Shown piece after piece: positions 26,979 to 36,286 of a DNA stretch of 64,000 nt (positions within the stretch are counted from its first letter, which is position 1; the number at the start of each line of letters is the position of its first letter). Source of the stretch: Armatimonadota bacterium (lineage in GTDB: Bacteria > Armatimonadota > UBA5829 > DSUL01); assembly GCA_025998755.1 (NCBI GenBank), contig AP024674.1, forward strand, positions 1,020,004-1,084,003, read 5' to 3'. Below the pieces are notes generated by a model. It saw only the letters and a list, made by a program, of their open reading frames with translations, was not told the DNA's origin and did not search any database. The position numbers and the translations under genes were made by a program.

Positions 26979-27689
26979 TCACCGGGGGGCGGCAGACCTG
27001 GGCATGTTTTTCATCATGCTGGACATGTCCTGAACCTTGACGTCAGGGGGGAGCTCGAAGTAGCTGTCGGGGACTGCGTTGATGCGCTCGTAGGCGATCT
27101 TCTGAATCTGATCCCCCTGTTTTACCTGGCGCAGCAATCCGTACTGCTTGTCCAGCCAGGCGGAGCCGGCGTCCGGCGAATCCACCCGCCAGCAGGCCAC
27201 TCCGTCCACCTTGTCGTCACTGACCTTCGGCTTGCTGACCTTCAGCTCCTCGACGCTCGGCAACTGATCACCTGTTGCCGACTCCGCCTCCTTGGCGGAC
27301 ATCGGCATCTTCATCACCATTCCGGCGCGAGGGTCGAAGACATAGTTCACCTTTTTATCGAACTGCGCCAGCATCCAGCCTTCCGGCCCCATATCCACTC
27401 GCATCCGCACGATGCGGTCCCCGTCCATTTTCAGGGCGTGCCGGGACTTTTTGCCCTCGTGCGTCAGAACCATCTCATACGACTTCACCTGTTTGCGCCG
27501 GACAGCCAGGTCTTTCCAGGTGGCCTCGAAGTCCCCGGCTTTAGCCACCGGAGGAGGCGGCGCCTCTACAGCCGGCGGCGCGCCGGTCCCGGCGTCCGTC
27601 CCTGACTGCTGCTTCTTACCGCATCCCGTAAAACAGACAGCCACGGCCAGCGCCGCTGCTATCGCGATTCCCGTCCTGAGTCCTGTCAA
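26979..27689 (-). CDS. Lipoprotein with outer-membrane-lipoprotein-sorting-like (LolA/DUF4412-type) domain
   Basis: A 236-residue lipoprotein. The signal peptide ends in the lipobox-like VCFTGCGKK, followed by a Gly/Pro/Ala linker to ~residue 50. The mature domain starts DLAVRRKQVKSYEMVLTHEG and continues with alternating strands (DGDRIVRMRVDMG, AQFDKKVNYVFDPRAGMVMK, GVACWRVDSPDAGSAWLDKQYGLL). This is the half-barrel pattern of LolA/LppX-like and DUF4412 proteins. The ligand is unknown. TTG is the start codon, with GGAGG 6 bases upstream. It is convergent with the glycosyltransferase gene. Confidence 0.75.
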   Translation of the reverse strand: MTGLRTGIAIAAALAVAVCFTGCGKKQQSGTDAGTGAPPAVEAPPPPVAKAGDFEATWKDLAVRRKQVKSYEMVLTHEGKKSRHALKMDGDRIVRMRVDMGPEGWMLAQFDKKVNYVFDPRAGMVMKMPMSAKEAESATGDQLPSVEELKVSKPKVSDDKVDGVACWRVDSPDAGSAWLDKQYGLLRQVKQGDQIQKIAYERINAVPDSYFELPPDVKVQDMSSMMKNMPRSAAPR

Positions 27690-27969
27690 TGGTATCCTCC
27701 TGCAGAGCCGATCGTGACCGCGGCCTGCGGCTGGGCGGCGGCCGGGAGTCCGGTCGCGGCCAAGAACCCTGTTCCTCCCTTTTCTCTCCTTCTACCTGAG
27801 ACTCCTCTCCCGGGTTCCGGAAGAAATGTGAAGGATTATCCCATCAATTTTGCTTTAAGCCCTTGACAGTAATGGCCGATATGCCCACACATGGGAGTGA
27901 GATCGCGGCTTCTCCGTTGCCGGGAGTATCCGGAGCGCGTCTGCTCTTCGGCGGATGGAGGGAACCAAA

Positions 27970-28719
27970 ATGAAGGAAAAACGGCGCGGTTTCACGTTGA
28001 TCGAGCTATTGGTGGTGATAGCAATCATCGCCATCCTCGCGGCAATCCTCTTTCCAGTCTTCGCGAGAGCCAGAGACCGGGCACGCCTCTCCGCCTGTCT
28101 CTCCCACGGCCGGCAATTCGGGCTGGCCACCATGATGTATGTTGACGACTACAACGGCCGCTGTCCCACCGAGGTGCCCCCATCCGAACGTGGCAAGGTC
28201 GCCGGGCGATACAACCAGTATATCAACGGTCCGGTGGTGGATTTTCCTGTTGCATCGTGGGCCTACCGTTTCCATCCGGGCTTCAAGACATACGTTAGGG
28301 ACGAGAAGATCTGGATCTGTCCGAATGCCCAGAGCGGCTATTAGGGGAGGCGCTACAAATACGGCTACGGGTGCACGTGGATCCCGGCGCGCGGGCGTCC
28401 GAACGGCAACAACCTGGCGCCCCTAGTCTGGCTGATGACCGACAGCAGCGGGAATTATGTCCGGGATCCCGCGACCGGTGAGGTCATCCCTCACAAGATC
28501 ACAGAACTGGAGCCCAAGGAGCGCAGGCCGCTTCAGGAGATCATCGGCTGGTATTGCTACGCAGTAAACGTCCCCAACAGCTACTGGCAGTACAACTTCG
28601 GCACCCCCTATCTACCCCACGGCGAAGGAACGGTGTACAACTATATGGACGGCTACGCTGCGTGGCAGAAGACCGCCTATTACGGCCAGGGGGACTTCTC
28701 GTTGCCGGAAGGCCACTAG
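27970..28719 (+). pseudogene. DUF1559-type pseudopilin interrupted by one in-frame TAG
   Basis: The frame from the ATG at 27970 (GGAGGG 7 bases upstream) reads [16 protein letters not shown].., a prepilin signal, then [18 protein letters not shown]. It stops at TAG 28342-28344 after [12 protein letters not shown]. In the same frame and without any shift it continues GRRYKYGYGCTWIPARGR.. to MDGYAAWQKTAYYGQG and a final TAG at 28717-28719. That reconstitutes a full-length pseudopilin of 249 codons with the family's C-terminal region. One base change (for example CAG to TAG) explains the break. Other genes here also end in TAG, so codon reassignment is unlikely. It may be a recent nonsense mutation, a sequencing error, or readthrough. 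Confidence 0.85.
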
Positions 28720-28979
28720 ATAACGCTCCGCAAGAAGGCTGGTAGCCACTTCATCTCCTCCTGACGGGCGATCGCAGTCCCGAGGGTGCCGTCCTTGAGC
28801 CCCATCCGGCCATCGAGGGGGCGCTCATCATTTACACGGGAGCGTCCTGTTGCGAACAGTCCGCATATTCCCGTACTACTGACAGTTACCCGGAAACCCT
28901 CCCTCTGAGATACTGGAAATGTGACCGCACGGGCATCCGTCCCAGCGGCGCCAGTCATTCGAATGCGAGGGTCAATACA

Positions 28980-29645
28980 TTGAAAAAACTCACGGCCATT
29001 CTGATCGCCTGTGCTTCTGCTCTTTCCCTAATCGCCGGGAGCCAGGCGTTCGCAGATAACATTCAGGTTGGCGATTACGTCCGCTTCTTCGACCGCGAGG
29101 GCACCACAGACGGTGGAGAGTTCGGCCTGGCGCTGCTCCCGAACAGCAGTGTGGAGATTCTGCGCACGTTCTGCCTGCAGCGAGATGAGTATCTGGACTT
29201 CAACGCTCAGGGCTTCCTGGTCACAGGAATCAGCACCATGGTCATGGGGCAGGGAGATCCGCTGGATCCGAGGACGGCCTATCTGTATACGCAGTTCCGC
29301 AATGGCACTCTCTCCAACTACGACTACACGCCGAACAGCCCGGGCCGTACGGCTTCGGCCAACGCGCTGCAGCAGGCCATCTGGCATCTGGAGGGCGAGC
29401 CTGGATATGCGACGGTGACCGGCCAGGCCTTGCTTTGGGTGCAGGAGGCCACCGCCGCCGGATGGACCAACGTGGGAAACGTCCGTGTTCTGAACCTGCA
29501 GTGGACTCGCAACGGTCGTGCCGGTCAGGGCGCTCAGGACGTGCTCATCCTGAACCCCGTCCCCGAACCCATGTCCATGGCTCTGGCCGGTCTGGGTCTG
29601 GGAGCGGTGGCGGCCCTGCGCCGCAGGGGTCTGCAGGCCGCCTGA
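28980..29645 (+). CDS. Secreted PEP-CTERM protein
   Basis: A 221-residue protein with a signal peptide (KKLTAILIACASALSLIAGSQAFA) and a C-terminal PEP-CTERM signal (NPVPEPMSMALAGLGLGAV then RRRG). The middle is beta-rich, with FCLQRDEYLDFNAQGF and NALQQAIWHLEGEPGYATVTG, as in surface proteins of this class whose function is unknown. The start is TTG (28980) after GAGGG about 10 bases upstream; no ATG gives an intact signal peptide. A terminator follows at 29679. No exosortase is present in the window. Confidence 0.85.
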   Translation: MKKLTAILIACASALSLIAGSQAFADNIQVGDYVRFFDREGTTDGGEFGLALLPNSSVEILRTFCLQRDEYLDFNAQGFLVTGISTMVMGQGDPLDPRTAYLYTQFRNGTLSNYDYTPNSPGRTASANALQQAIWHLEGEPGYATVTGQALLWVQEATAAGWTNVGNVRVLNLQWTRNGRAGQGAQDVLILNPVPEPMSMALAGLGLGAVAALRRRGLQAA

Positions 29646-29678
29646 CATCCAAAGTTCCAACGGCATTAACAACGTGGA

Positions 29679-29706
29679 AGCCCCGCCGATGAGCGGGGCT
29701 TTCTTA
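29679..29706 (+). terminator. Terminator after the PEP-CTERM gene
   Basis: AGCCCCGC (29679-29686) pairs with GCGGGGCT (29693-29700) and is followed by TTTCTTATTT. The convergent beta-helix gene stops at 29704, so the stem may work in both directions. Confidence 0.8.
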
Positions 29707-31779
29707 TTTGATGCCTTTTCCCCGCGGACCGATCCTTTCCACGGGGATCGGGCGAAATCCCGTTTTCCACACGGGCGCGTCCTGCCGCAACCGGAAATGC
29801 TGCGGTCCGGGGTTGTCCGGCACAGGCGCAACAAAACCCGGTTCCCCTTCCATCCAGTTGTCCCGCATCCTCACTACCTTCTGCAGCACTCCGTGCTTCA
29901 GCTCGATGCAGGCGCCAGCGTAGCAGATGTTGCGCTCCAGGCGATTGCCCTTCGGAACCGCCGGATCGTCATTCAGGATATTACGCAGCGCAGGATACCG
30001 GGTGCTGTATGGTGGCCGGTCGTGCCCGACGGCCGCCAGTCGCTTCATCAGAGTATCATCGTGCCCGTCGAACCAGAAACTTGCCCAACCCAGCCCCCGC
30101 GCATCCACCAGCATGCCTGGACGGCACTGCACGAAGATGTTGTTCTCCACCACGTTGTCCCGCCCTCCCCCGATGAACACCGAGGCTCCAGCGCGGTAGA
30201 ACAGGTTGCCGCGGACGATGGTCCCGCTGGCGCAGTCATCCAGGTAAACCGCGTGGACCTGCTCTGCTTCCCCAAGATCGTGGAAATAGTTGCACAGGAC
30301 CCGGTTCCCGCGCTGCGAGAAGTCCCGCCCGATATAGAAGGCTCCCGCGTCGTTTGTCTCCAGACAGACCCTCCCAATATCATTGTAAGCCACCAGATGC
30401 TCGTTCCCGTGGGCGATGACGGCGCTGTGGGGACCGTCGTGTATGCAATTATGCAGAACGCGGTTGCCTACTCCATCGAGACCGATGGCCGGTCGGTAGG
30501 TGCGCCCCCAGCGGCTGAAATGGTGAATGTGGCAATCCTCCACGAAGTTGCCCGCCGGTCTCAGGGTCTTACGGTCGCCTCCCCCCAGCAGCACTGCATT
30601 GTCGCCCGCGTTGTAGATGTGGCACCTGCGGACACCGTTTCCGCTACCGCCCCGACGTTCCAGAGTGGTATCCGCGTAAAGGGCTGCCTGATAGTCCTCT
30701 CGATTCTGGCCGATGACAACCGCCACATTTCCCACGTTGCGAATGGTGCAATCCTGCACCAGATTGTTCCACCCGTCTGTAATGACCACAGCCGTGCCGC
30801 GCGTGCATTCAAGAGTAAGGCCGGAGAGCACCACTCCAGTGGCGCCGGTGATCGTGAACATCGGGTCTTCCAGGACGGACACCTGCACCCGGCGGCCGCG
30901 AGGGGGCTGCGGAGGCCAGAAGTAGATGATGCCCTTGTCTCGATCCACGTAATACTCATTCGGGCTGTCCAGCTCCTCCAGGACGTTCAGGAAGCGGAAA
31001 CGCGCCCCCGCCTTGTAGCCATATACTCCGTGGGGCGCGGCCGTGCGGACCTGCCGGGCAGCGGGATCCAGAGCTTCCACACGCTCGTAGGAATCCGCCC
31101 AGTCCCACGTCCAGTATCCGTGAACCCACACGTCGCGAGCATCCTTCCAACGCGACGGGCGGTCGCCTTCATAGCGGAACACTCCGGCATGGGGACCGCC
31201 AGGCACATCTGCTATCCTCGCCCACCCCTCGTTGGGCCACCCTGCGAGGCGAGCAGGCTGTCCTTCGAAGAACAGTTCCAGATGCGCACGCTTCAGCGGA
31301 CGGCCGAACCCGCGATTGGTGAGCGATCCCAAATCACGCACACCTGCCTCGCGTAGGTCTGCCTGCATAACGTGCCGAGCCGCATCGCCGAGCCTAGCCC
31401 GAACATCCGGATCGCGGACCGGCTCCCACCGGAGGATTTCCCGTCCTCCCGTCAGCACGGCAGTATGTCCGCGTTCCGGTCGGATGGTCAAAAAACTGTC
31501 CTGCGGGCCGAGTTCGATGGTTGCCGTGATGGGGTACTCACCCGGGGCAAGGACGATCTCCGCCGCCGACGGCATCGAGGTGCCACCTCTGATTTGACGC
31601 AGCCGCTCAAGTGCCTGGTTGATAGTTCCCAACGGTCGCGCTGATGACCCGTCACCGTCCGGCCGAGCGTAAGGCGAGACGTGGAGGGACACAGAAGGTG
31701 CTTTGCCGGCAGCGCAAGGCTCACAACACGCCAGCAGAGAGAGCGCAAGCAAGCTTACGAGCGTGAAGACGTCGCGCAT
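29704..31779 (-). CDS. Secreted right-handed parallel beta-helix protein, glycan-active enzyme candidate
   Basis: A 691-residue protein with a signal peptide or lipoprotein-like start (LLALSLLACCEPCAAG). The N-terminal block HVSPYARPDGDGSSARPLGT and AEIVLAPGEYPITATIELG is typical of beta-helix polysaccharide lyases and of GH141-like glycosidases. From residue ~330 regular coils recur (GVVLSGLTLECTRGTAVVIT, NLVQDCTIRNVGNVAVVIG, NRVLHNCIHDGPHSAVIAHG, NVVENNIFVQCRPGML). I cannot identify the catalytic residues, so the assignment to a GH or PL family is open. GGAGAAAGGGG precedes the ATG. It may degrade plant or microbial polysaccharide outside the cell, like the enzymes at 0.5-7 kb. Confidence 0.78.
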   Translation of the reverse strand: MRDVFTLVSLLALSLLACCEPCAAGKAPSVSLHVSPYARPDGDGSSARPLGTINQALERLRQIRGGTSMPSAAEIVLAPGEYPITATIELGPQDSFLTIRPERGHTAVLTGGREILRWEPVRDPDVRARLGDAARHVMQADLREAGVRDLGSLTNRGFGRPLKRAHLELFFEGQPARLAGWPNEGWARIADVPGGPHAGVFRYEGDRPSRWKDARDVWVHGYWTWDWADSYERVEALDPAARQVRTAAPHGVYGYKAGARFRFLNVLEELDSPNEYYVDRDKGIIYFWPPQPPRGRRVQVSVLEDPMFTITGATGVVLSGLTLECTRGTAVVITDGWNNLVQDCTIRNVGNVAVVIGQNREDYQAALYADTTLERRGGSGNGVRRCHIYNAGDNAVLLGGGDRKTLRPAGNFVEDCHIHHFSRWGRTYRPAIGLDGVGNRVLHNCIHDGPHSAVIAHGNEHLVAYNDIGRVCLETNDAGAFYIGRDFSQRGNRVLCNYFHDLGEAEQVHAVYLDDCASGTIVRGNLFYRAGASVFIGGGRDNVVENNIFVQCRPGMLVDARGLGWASFWFDGHDDTLMKRLAAVGHDRPPYSTRYPALRNILNDDPAVPKGNRLERNICYAGACIELKHGVLQKVVRMRDNWMEGEPGFVAPVPDNPGPQHFRLRQDAPVWKTGFRPIPVERIGPRGKGIK

Positions 31780-31903
31780 CGGACCCCTTTCTCCGTGGAA
31801 GAACCAGATTGGGGCGATTGTAGCGGATGATCCGGCTGGCTGTCCAGCAGACTGGGTTCATCTGTCCGCCGACCAGAAGCCGGGGTAACGGAAGACGCGA
31901 AGG

Positions 31904-32749
31904 ATGAAAAAGAATCGTACGCGGGCGAGAATGGAGCAAGCGGGAGGCCGTCTGGACAAAAACTTCTACCAGCAAGAACTCAGCCGGTTGCACTTCGAGC
32001 TCGTCAAAATGCAGTACTGGGTGAAGCACACCGGCGCGCGGGTGGTCCTGCTGTTCGAGGGGCGTGACGCAGCTGGCAAGGGGGGTGTCATCAAACGGAT
32101 AATGGAACCTCTAAACCCGCGCGGAGTGCGTTTGGTGGCGCTAGGCAAACCGTCGGACACTGAGCGGACGCAGTGGTACTTCCAGCGATATGTAGCGCAC
32201 CTTCCCTCGGCGGGTGAGATCGTCATCTTCGACCGCAGCTGGTACAACCGCGCCGTTGTGGAGCGTGTGATGGGATTCTGCACGGAGGAGGAGTACTGGG
32301 AATTCCTGGTCAGCTGCCCGGACTTCGAGCGAATGCTGGTGCGTTCGGGGATCCTGCTGCTGAAATACTGGATCTCCGTCTCGGACGCGGAGCAGGAGCG
32401 CCGCTTTCAGGAACGCGCATCGAACCCCATGAAACTGTGGAAGTTGAGCGAGGTGGACATCCAGGCTCGCGAGAAGTGGGTGGAGTTCTCAAAGGCCAAG
32501 GATGTCATGATGGAGCATACGGACATCCCCGAAGCCCGATGGCACCAGGTGGATGGCGACGATAAGCTTCGCGCCAGGCTCAACTGCATCCGGCACATCC
32601 TGGAACAGGTACCCTATGAGGATGTGCTGCCCGAGCCGGTCCGGCTGGCTCCCCGCCCGAAGCCGGACGTTCACTACCTTCGGCCGCCGCGACACGCGCA
32701 CCTGATCGTTCCGGATTACTACGCCGATACCGCGTCCCAGGCGGCGTGA
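31904..32749 (+). CDS. ppk2: Polyphosphate kinase 2
   Basis: A 281-residue protein of the PPK2 family, which phosphorylates nucleoside mono- or diphosphates with polyphosphate. The Walker A motif is GRDAAGKGG (residues 53-61), Walker B is IFDRSWYNRAVVE (~108-120), and the lid region is WKLSEVDIQAREKW after RASNPMKL. The single-domain length and a conserved FELVKMQYWVKHTG N-terminus fit class I (ADP/GDP-phosphorylating) or class III; I do not separate them. GGAAG lies about 9 bases before the ATG. It is a single-gene unit, convergent with the VanW gene. Confidence 0.93.
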   Translation: MKKNRTRARMEQAGGRLDKNFYQQELSRLHFELVKMQYWVKHTGARVVLLFEGRDAAGKGGVIKRIMEPLNPRGVRLVALGKPSDTERTQWYFQRYVAHLPSAGEIVIFDRSWYNRAVVERVMGFCTEEEYWEFLVSCPDFERMLVRSGILLLKYWISVSDAEQERRFQERASNPMKLWKLSEVDIQAREKWVEFSKAKDVMMEHTDIPEARWHQVDGDDKLRARLNCIRHILEQVPYEDVLPEPVRLAPRPKPDVHYLRPPRHAHLIVPDYYADTASQAA

Positions 32750-32762
32750 CGGCCGGCAGGTC

Positions 32763-34205
32763 TTATTCCTCCGCGGGGGATACCCCCGACGCTGAGGCGG
32801 CGGGTCTTGTGGCGGCAGGCGGCCCCACCGCAATTACAACAGGATGCGGGCGGTAGCGGTCCCGGGAGATCGTCTCCACTCGCCGGTGGCCATTCTCCTC
32901 GATGACCCGCCGTACCACCACTGCGTATCCGTTGACGCCCTTGTCCACCACCTTCCGGGTTCCCGGAGGGAGGGAGGGATTCACAATGGTCTTTGTGCCG
33001 TAGGGGACGGGCTTGCTTACCGTGCGCTCGATGCGGATTTTTTTGCGGTCTGAGGAGGCTCCGTAGATGGTGGCCCTGGCTCTGCCCCCCTCCGCCTCAA
33101 CCTTGATATACACGGCATTCTTCAAGGGATTGACGAACTTCAGATCCAGCACCCCGTAGGAGACCGTAGCGTCCAGTCCCGGCGGAGCATAACGGACTGC
33201 CATGGAATGGTGACTGCGCTGGCGGATCTGCATTCCCGCCAACAGCGCGGCCTGGTAAAGCGTGGACGAGATCTGACAGATACCTCCGCCTGTGCCCGGC
33301 TCTATCTGTCCGTTGACGAAGATGGGTGCGTCTCGGAAACCCAGGCTCTTGGCGCGCGGCCCGACGGTTCTGTTGTAGCTGAACTCCGCTCCCGGCTTCA
33401 AAATGACGCCGTCAACGGCCCGCGCCGCCAGCTTCAGATTATGCGTTCGGTCCCGCTCGTAGCTGTTATAGACTGTCGTCTGTGTGGCCAGGATAGTATC
33501 TATCGGCTCCAGGTCCGCCAAGGTAACGGACGGAAGATCCCGGCGCAGCACGATGGGAAGCTCCAGAACATCGGCGGGCCGCTCCAAAAGGACACCGGTA
33601 GCTTTCTTGAGCGAAGCGGCAACGTCCACAGCCGTCCCCACCCTTTCCGGAGTTTTGATGAGCTGACCGGCCTTCACAGAGATGCCAGCGTCCACGGCAG
33701 GAGACGCGAAACGTCTGGCGGCGCTGTTCTCCAAGACCCATTTCAGCGCGGCCGGCTCTGCGGACAGGCGGATGGGTATGTCCACGCCCTCCCGATGCGC
33801 CTGCCACCGCTGCAGGAGCCTCTCGCCAACCCATCCCTCCCTGCCGACGCGCAGCGCATCCCGCACGGCCCGAGCGGCCTCCACGGCCAACCGCACATCG
33901 CGCGACGGGATATTCAGAGGCGCTTTCTGCGCCCCCTGCGCCATCAGCCGGACCACCGAGGGAGCAGCGCAGGTTTTCTCCAGGAGCGCCAGGGCGTCCT
34001 TCTTCCTCAATCCGCCCAGCGGGATCCCGGCCACTCTGACGCCAGGCATCACAACATCGGATCGCTGAACGAAGAGGTCGGCACCCGTGACCAGGCCCGC
34101 CACGACAGCCAGCGAACAGGCCACGACGGCAAGCGCCGCGCGATGCGACGCGCCGTTACGCTCAGAGGATATAGTTTCAGGTCCGCCGTCGCCAGACGGT
34201 CTCAC
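32763..34205 (-). CDS. VanW family protein with peptidoglycan-binding-type repeats
   Basis: A protein of about 480 residues. One N-terminal membrane anchor (AALAVVACSLAVVAGLVTG) comes first, then two beta-rich repeats of the PG_binding_4 kind (residues ~55-250, each beginning with a VAGIPLGGLRKKDALALLEK-like unit). Next is the VanW core (NSYERDRTHNLKLAARAVDG, FSYNRTVGPR, GGGICQISSTLYQAALLAGM, RSHHSMAVRYAPPGLDAT). The C-terminus adds a G5-like segment. VanW proteins are envelope proteins linked to cell-wall binding or vancomycin clusters; the activity is unknown. The GTG at 34205 is used; an ATG at 34259 would overlap the upstream cysS by 83 bases. Some overlap with cysS remains in either case. 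Confidence 0.85.
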   Translation of the reverse strand: MRPSGDGGPETISSERNGASHRAALAVVACSLAVVAGLVTGADLFVQRSDVVMPGVRVAGIPLGGLRKKDALALLEKTCAAPSVVRLMAQGAQKAPLNIPSRDVRLAVEAARAVRDALRVGREGWVGERLLQRWQAHREGVDIPIRLSAEPAALKWVLENSAARRFASPAVDAGISVKAGQLIKTPERVGTAVDVAASLKKATGVLLERPADVLELPIVLRRDLPSVTLADLEPIDTILATQTTVYNSYERDRTHNLKLAARAVDGVILKPGAEFSYNRTVGPRAKSLGFRDAPIFVNGQIEPGTGGGICQISSTLYQAALLAGMQIRQRSHHSMAVRYAPPGLDATVSYGVLDLKFVNPLKNAVYIKVEAEGGRARATIYGASSDRKKIRIERTVSKPVPYGTKTIVNPSLPPGTRKVVDKGVNGYAVVVRRVIEENGHRRVETISRDRYRPHPVVIAVGPPAATRPAASASGVSPAEE

Positions 34206-35622
34206 CGGGACGATCCTCCAGCTCGATTCCGGCGGCCGCAAGCCTGTCGCGGATCTCATCCGCCAGAGCGAAATCCCTCCGGGCGCGCAGGGTGGAGCGC
34301 AGTGAAATGAGAATTTCCATCAGGTCACGGGTCAGTTCCTGATCCGCCTCCGCAGTGCCCTCCCGCACCAGACCCAGCACATCGCCCGCCAGGGTCCGGA
34401 GTGTGGCCACCGCTGCTTTCAAGTCTTCCAGACGCACCCCGGTTCCCGAAGCCAGCCCAGAGTTCACGTCGCGTGCGAGATCGAACAGTGCAGCGATGGC
34501 GGAAGCGGTGTTGAAGTCGTCGTCCATCGCCTCGTGGAACCGCTGTCTGGCCTCTGCCACGGCGTCTCCGAGGCCCGCCTGCCCGTCCCTCCCGGCCGCA
34601 ACGGCTTCTTCCGCCAGGCGCAGGGCCGTGTTCAACCGACGCACACCCGCTTCGGCCGCCGCCAGGGCATCGTCTGTCACGTCCAGCACGCTGCGGTAAT
34701 GGGTGGAAAGAATGAAGAAACGAATTCCTTCAGGGGTCCAGCGCTTCAGAGCATCCTTGATATAGATGGCATTCCCGAGGGATTTCCCCATCTTCTGCCC
34801 GCCCACCGTTAGGGAGTTCACGTGGATCCAGTAGCGAGCGAAGGGGCATCCGTTGGCCGCCTCGCTCTGCGCTACCTCATCCTCGTTATGCGGGAAAATG
34901 TTCTCAAGCCCCCCTCCGTGGATGTCGAAAGTCTCGCCCAGATAGCGGCGCGCCATCGCGGAGCACTCCAGATGCCATCCGGGATAGCCCCATCCCCAGG
35001 GAGATGGCCAGCGCAGGATGTGCCCGGGAGCCGCAGGGCGCCATAGAAGAAAATCGCCCGGGTTTCGTTTATTGGGATCCACATCCACCCTCGCACCGGC
35101 CTCCAGATCCTCCAGCCGCCGGCCCGACAGCTTTCCGTATTCCGGCGCGCGGGTGACATCGAAGTAGACCGCCCCGTCCACCTCATATGCGAAACCCTTT
35201 TCCAGGAGTTGGCGGACCATCTCGATCTGCTCCGGGATATGGGCGCTGGCGCGAGGTGCGATGTTGGGACGCTGGACCTTCAGGGCATCCATGTCCTCGA
35301 AAAAGCTGCGGGTGTAGGTCTCCACCAGTTCCATGGGATCCACCCGCTCTGCGGCAGCGCGCCGGGCGACCTTGTCCTCACCGCTGTCGGCGTCATCCGT
35401 CAGGTGCCCCACATCCGTGATGTTCATCACGTAACGAACGCGGTAGCCCGTGTGGCGCAGATAGCGCACCACCATATCCATGGCCACATAGAGCTTGGCG
35501 TGGCCGATATGGGCATGATCATATACGGTGGGGCCGCAACAGTACATCCCGACGTAGCCAGGCGTCAGCGGGAAGAATTCCTCTTTGGTGCGGGTGAGGG
35601 TGTTGAAAACCCTGAGAGACAA
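34177..35622 (-). CDS. cysS: Cysteinyl-tRNA synthetase
   Basis: A 481-residue class I synthetase. CysRS landmarks: [16 protein letters not shown] (zinc Cys plus HIGH), [50 protein letters not shown], and a KMSKS-type loop in the variant form KMGKSLGN. The start chosen is the TTG at 35622: GGAG lies 6 bases upstream and it gives the family-typical N-terminus [15 protein letters not shown]. An ATG at 35667 is possible but sits directly on its GGGGAG. The 3' end overlaps the VanW gene. The KMGKS loop is a mild deviation from the consensus. Confidence 0.96.
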   Translation of the reverse strand: MSLRVFNTLTRTKEEFFPLTPGYVGMYCCGPTVYDHAHIGHAKLYVAMDMVVRYLRHTGYRVRYVMNITDVGHLTDDADSGEDKVARRAAAERVDPMELVETYTRSFFEDMDALKVQRPNIAPRASAHIPEQIEMVRQLLEKGFAYEVDGAVYFDVTRAPEYGKLSGRRLEDLEAGARVDVDPNKRNPGDFLLWRPAAPGHILRWPSPWGWGYPGWHLECSAMARRYLGETFDIHGGGLENIFPHNEDEVAQSEAANGCPFARYWIHVNSLTVGGQKMGKSLGNAIYIKDALKRWTPEGIRFFILSTHYRSVLDVTDDALAAAEAGVRRLNTALRLAEEAVAAGRDGQAGLGDAVAEARQRFHEAMDDDFNTASAIAALFDLARDVNSGLASGTGVRLEDLKAAVATLRTLAGDVLGLVREGTAEADQELTRDLMEILISLRSTLRARRDFALADEIRDRLAAAGIELEDRPGETVWRRRT

Positions 35623-35727
35623 GGCGAACTCCGAATCCGGATGAATTGGGCGCGCCGCGCGGCGCATCTCCCCGATGCGGGATTATAGCATGCCCACCGG
35701 AACGCGCCTCGAGAGCGGGGCGCTCCC

Positions 35728-36198
35728 CTACTCCAGGCTTTTGCGGAAGAACACCTCTCCGCTACCGTCCGGATGCATCCCTGACAGGAATCCGCATTCC
35801 TGGAATCCGAGCCTGCGCAGCCACCCCTCGAAGTCTGGGGATCCCTCGCGGGCGGCAAACATCACGGCATTGTACCCCAGGTCGCGCAGGTATTCCTCCA
35901 GAAACTCAATGAGGTGCCGGCCGATCCCCTCCCCCTGAAGGTCTGGACGCACGGCCAGAAGCGAGATGAGCGGTGAACGCGCCCCAAGGAACTCAAAGCG
36001 CAGGCAAGCCACCACCTCGCCGTCCAGCTCCGCGACGATGACCTCGCGCTGCTCGATACGGCGCGTCAGAAAGTATGGAGGGATCTGCGGGTCCAACAGT
36101 GCACAGGATCCCTCGTCTTCCTCTTCGGCAAAACGGATCAGCAGCTCTTCCACACCGGCTCTCCGGACAGTCTCCCTGCGGCGCGCAAGCACATTCAT
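35728..36198 (-). CDS. GNAT family N-acetyltransferase
   Basis: A 156-residue GNAT-fold protein. Motif A, the acetyl-CoA pyrophosphate loop, is RPDLQGEGIGRHL at ~88-100, preceded by the strand PLISLLAVRP and followed by the helix LIEFLEEYLRDLGYNAV and the motif B region GWLRRLGFQECGF. The substrate is unknown. The start is uncertain: the ATG at 36198 has no ribosome site, and an internal GTG (residue 16) follows GGAGAG closely. Confidence 0.85.
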   Translation of the reverse strand: MNVLARRRETVRRAGVEELLIRFAEEEDEGSCALLDPQIPPYFLTRRIEQREVIVAELDGEVVACLRFEFLGARSPLISLLAVRPDLQGEGIGRHLIEFLEEYLRDLGYNAVMFAAREGSPDFEGWLRRLGFQECGFLSGMHPDGSGEVFFRKSLE

Positions 36199-36286
36199 CC
36201 CATGATGGGATATCCCGGAGGAAAGGCGCGCGCCCGCGTTGAAATCCGCATCAGACTATACCCGTTCCACCCGGAGGTATGCTGTC

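Noticed and set aside
27863-27891. TTGACA promoter for the broken pseudopilin gene
   Set aside because: The -35 is perfect but no -10 box is found at 16-18 bases; too weak to list.
28342-28344. Pyrrolysine or genome-wide TAG reassignment
   Set aside because: Several neighbouring genes end in TAG at normal positions, and no suppressor tRNA is visible in the window.
29674-31356. 560-codon plus-strand open frame
   Set aside because: Antisense to the beta-helix protein; composition is typical of a shadow frame in GC-rich DNA.
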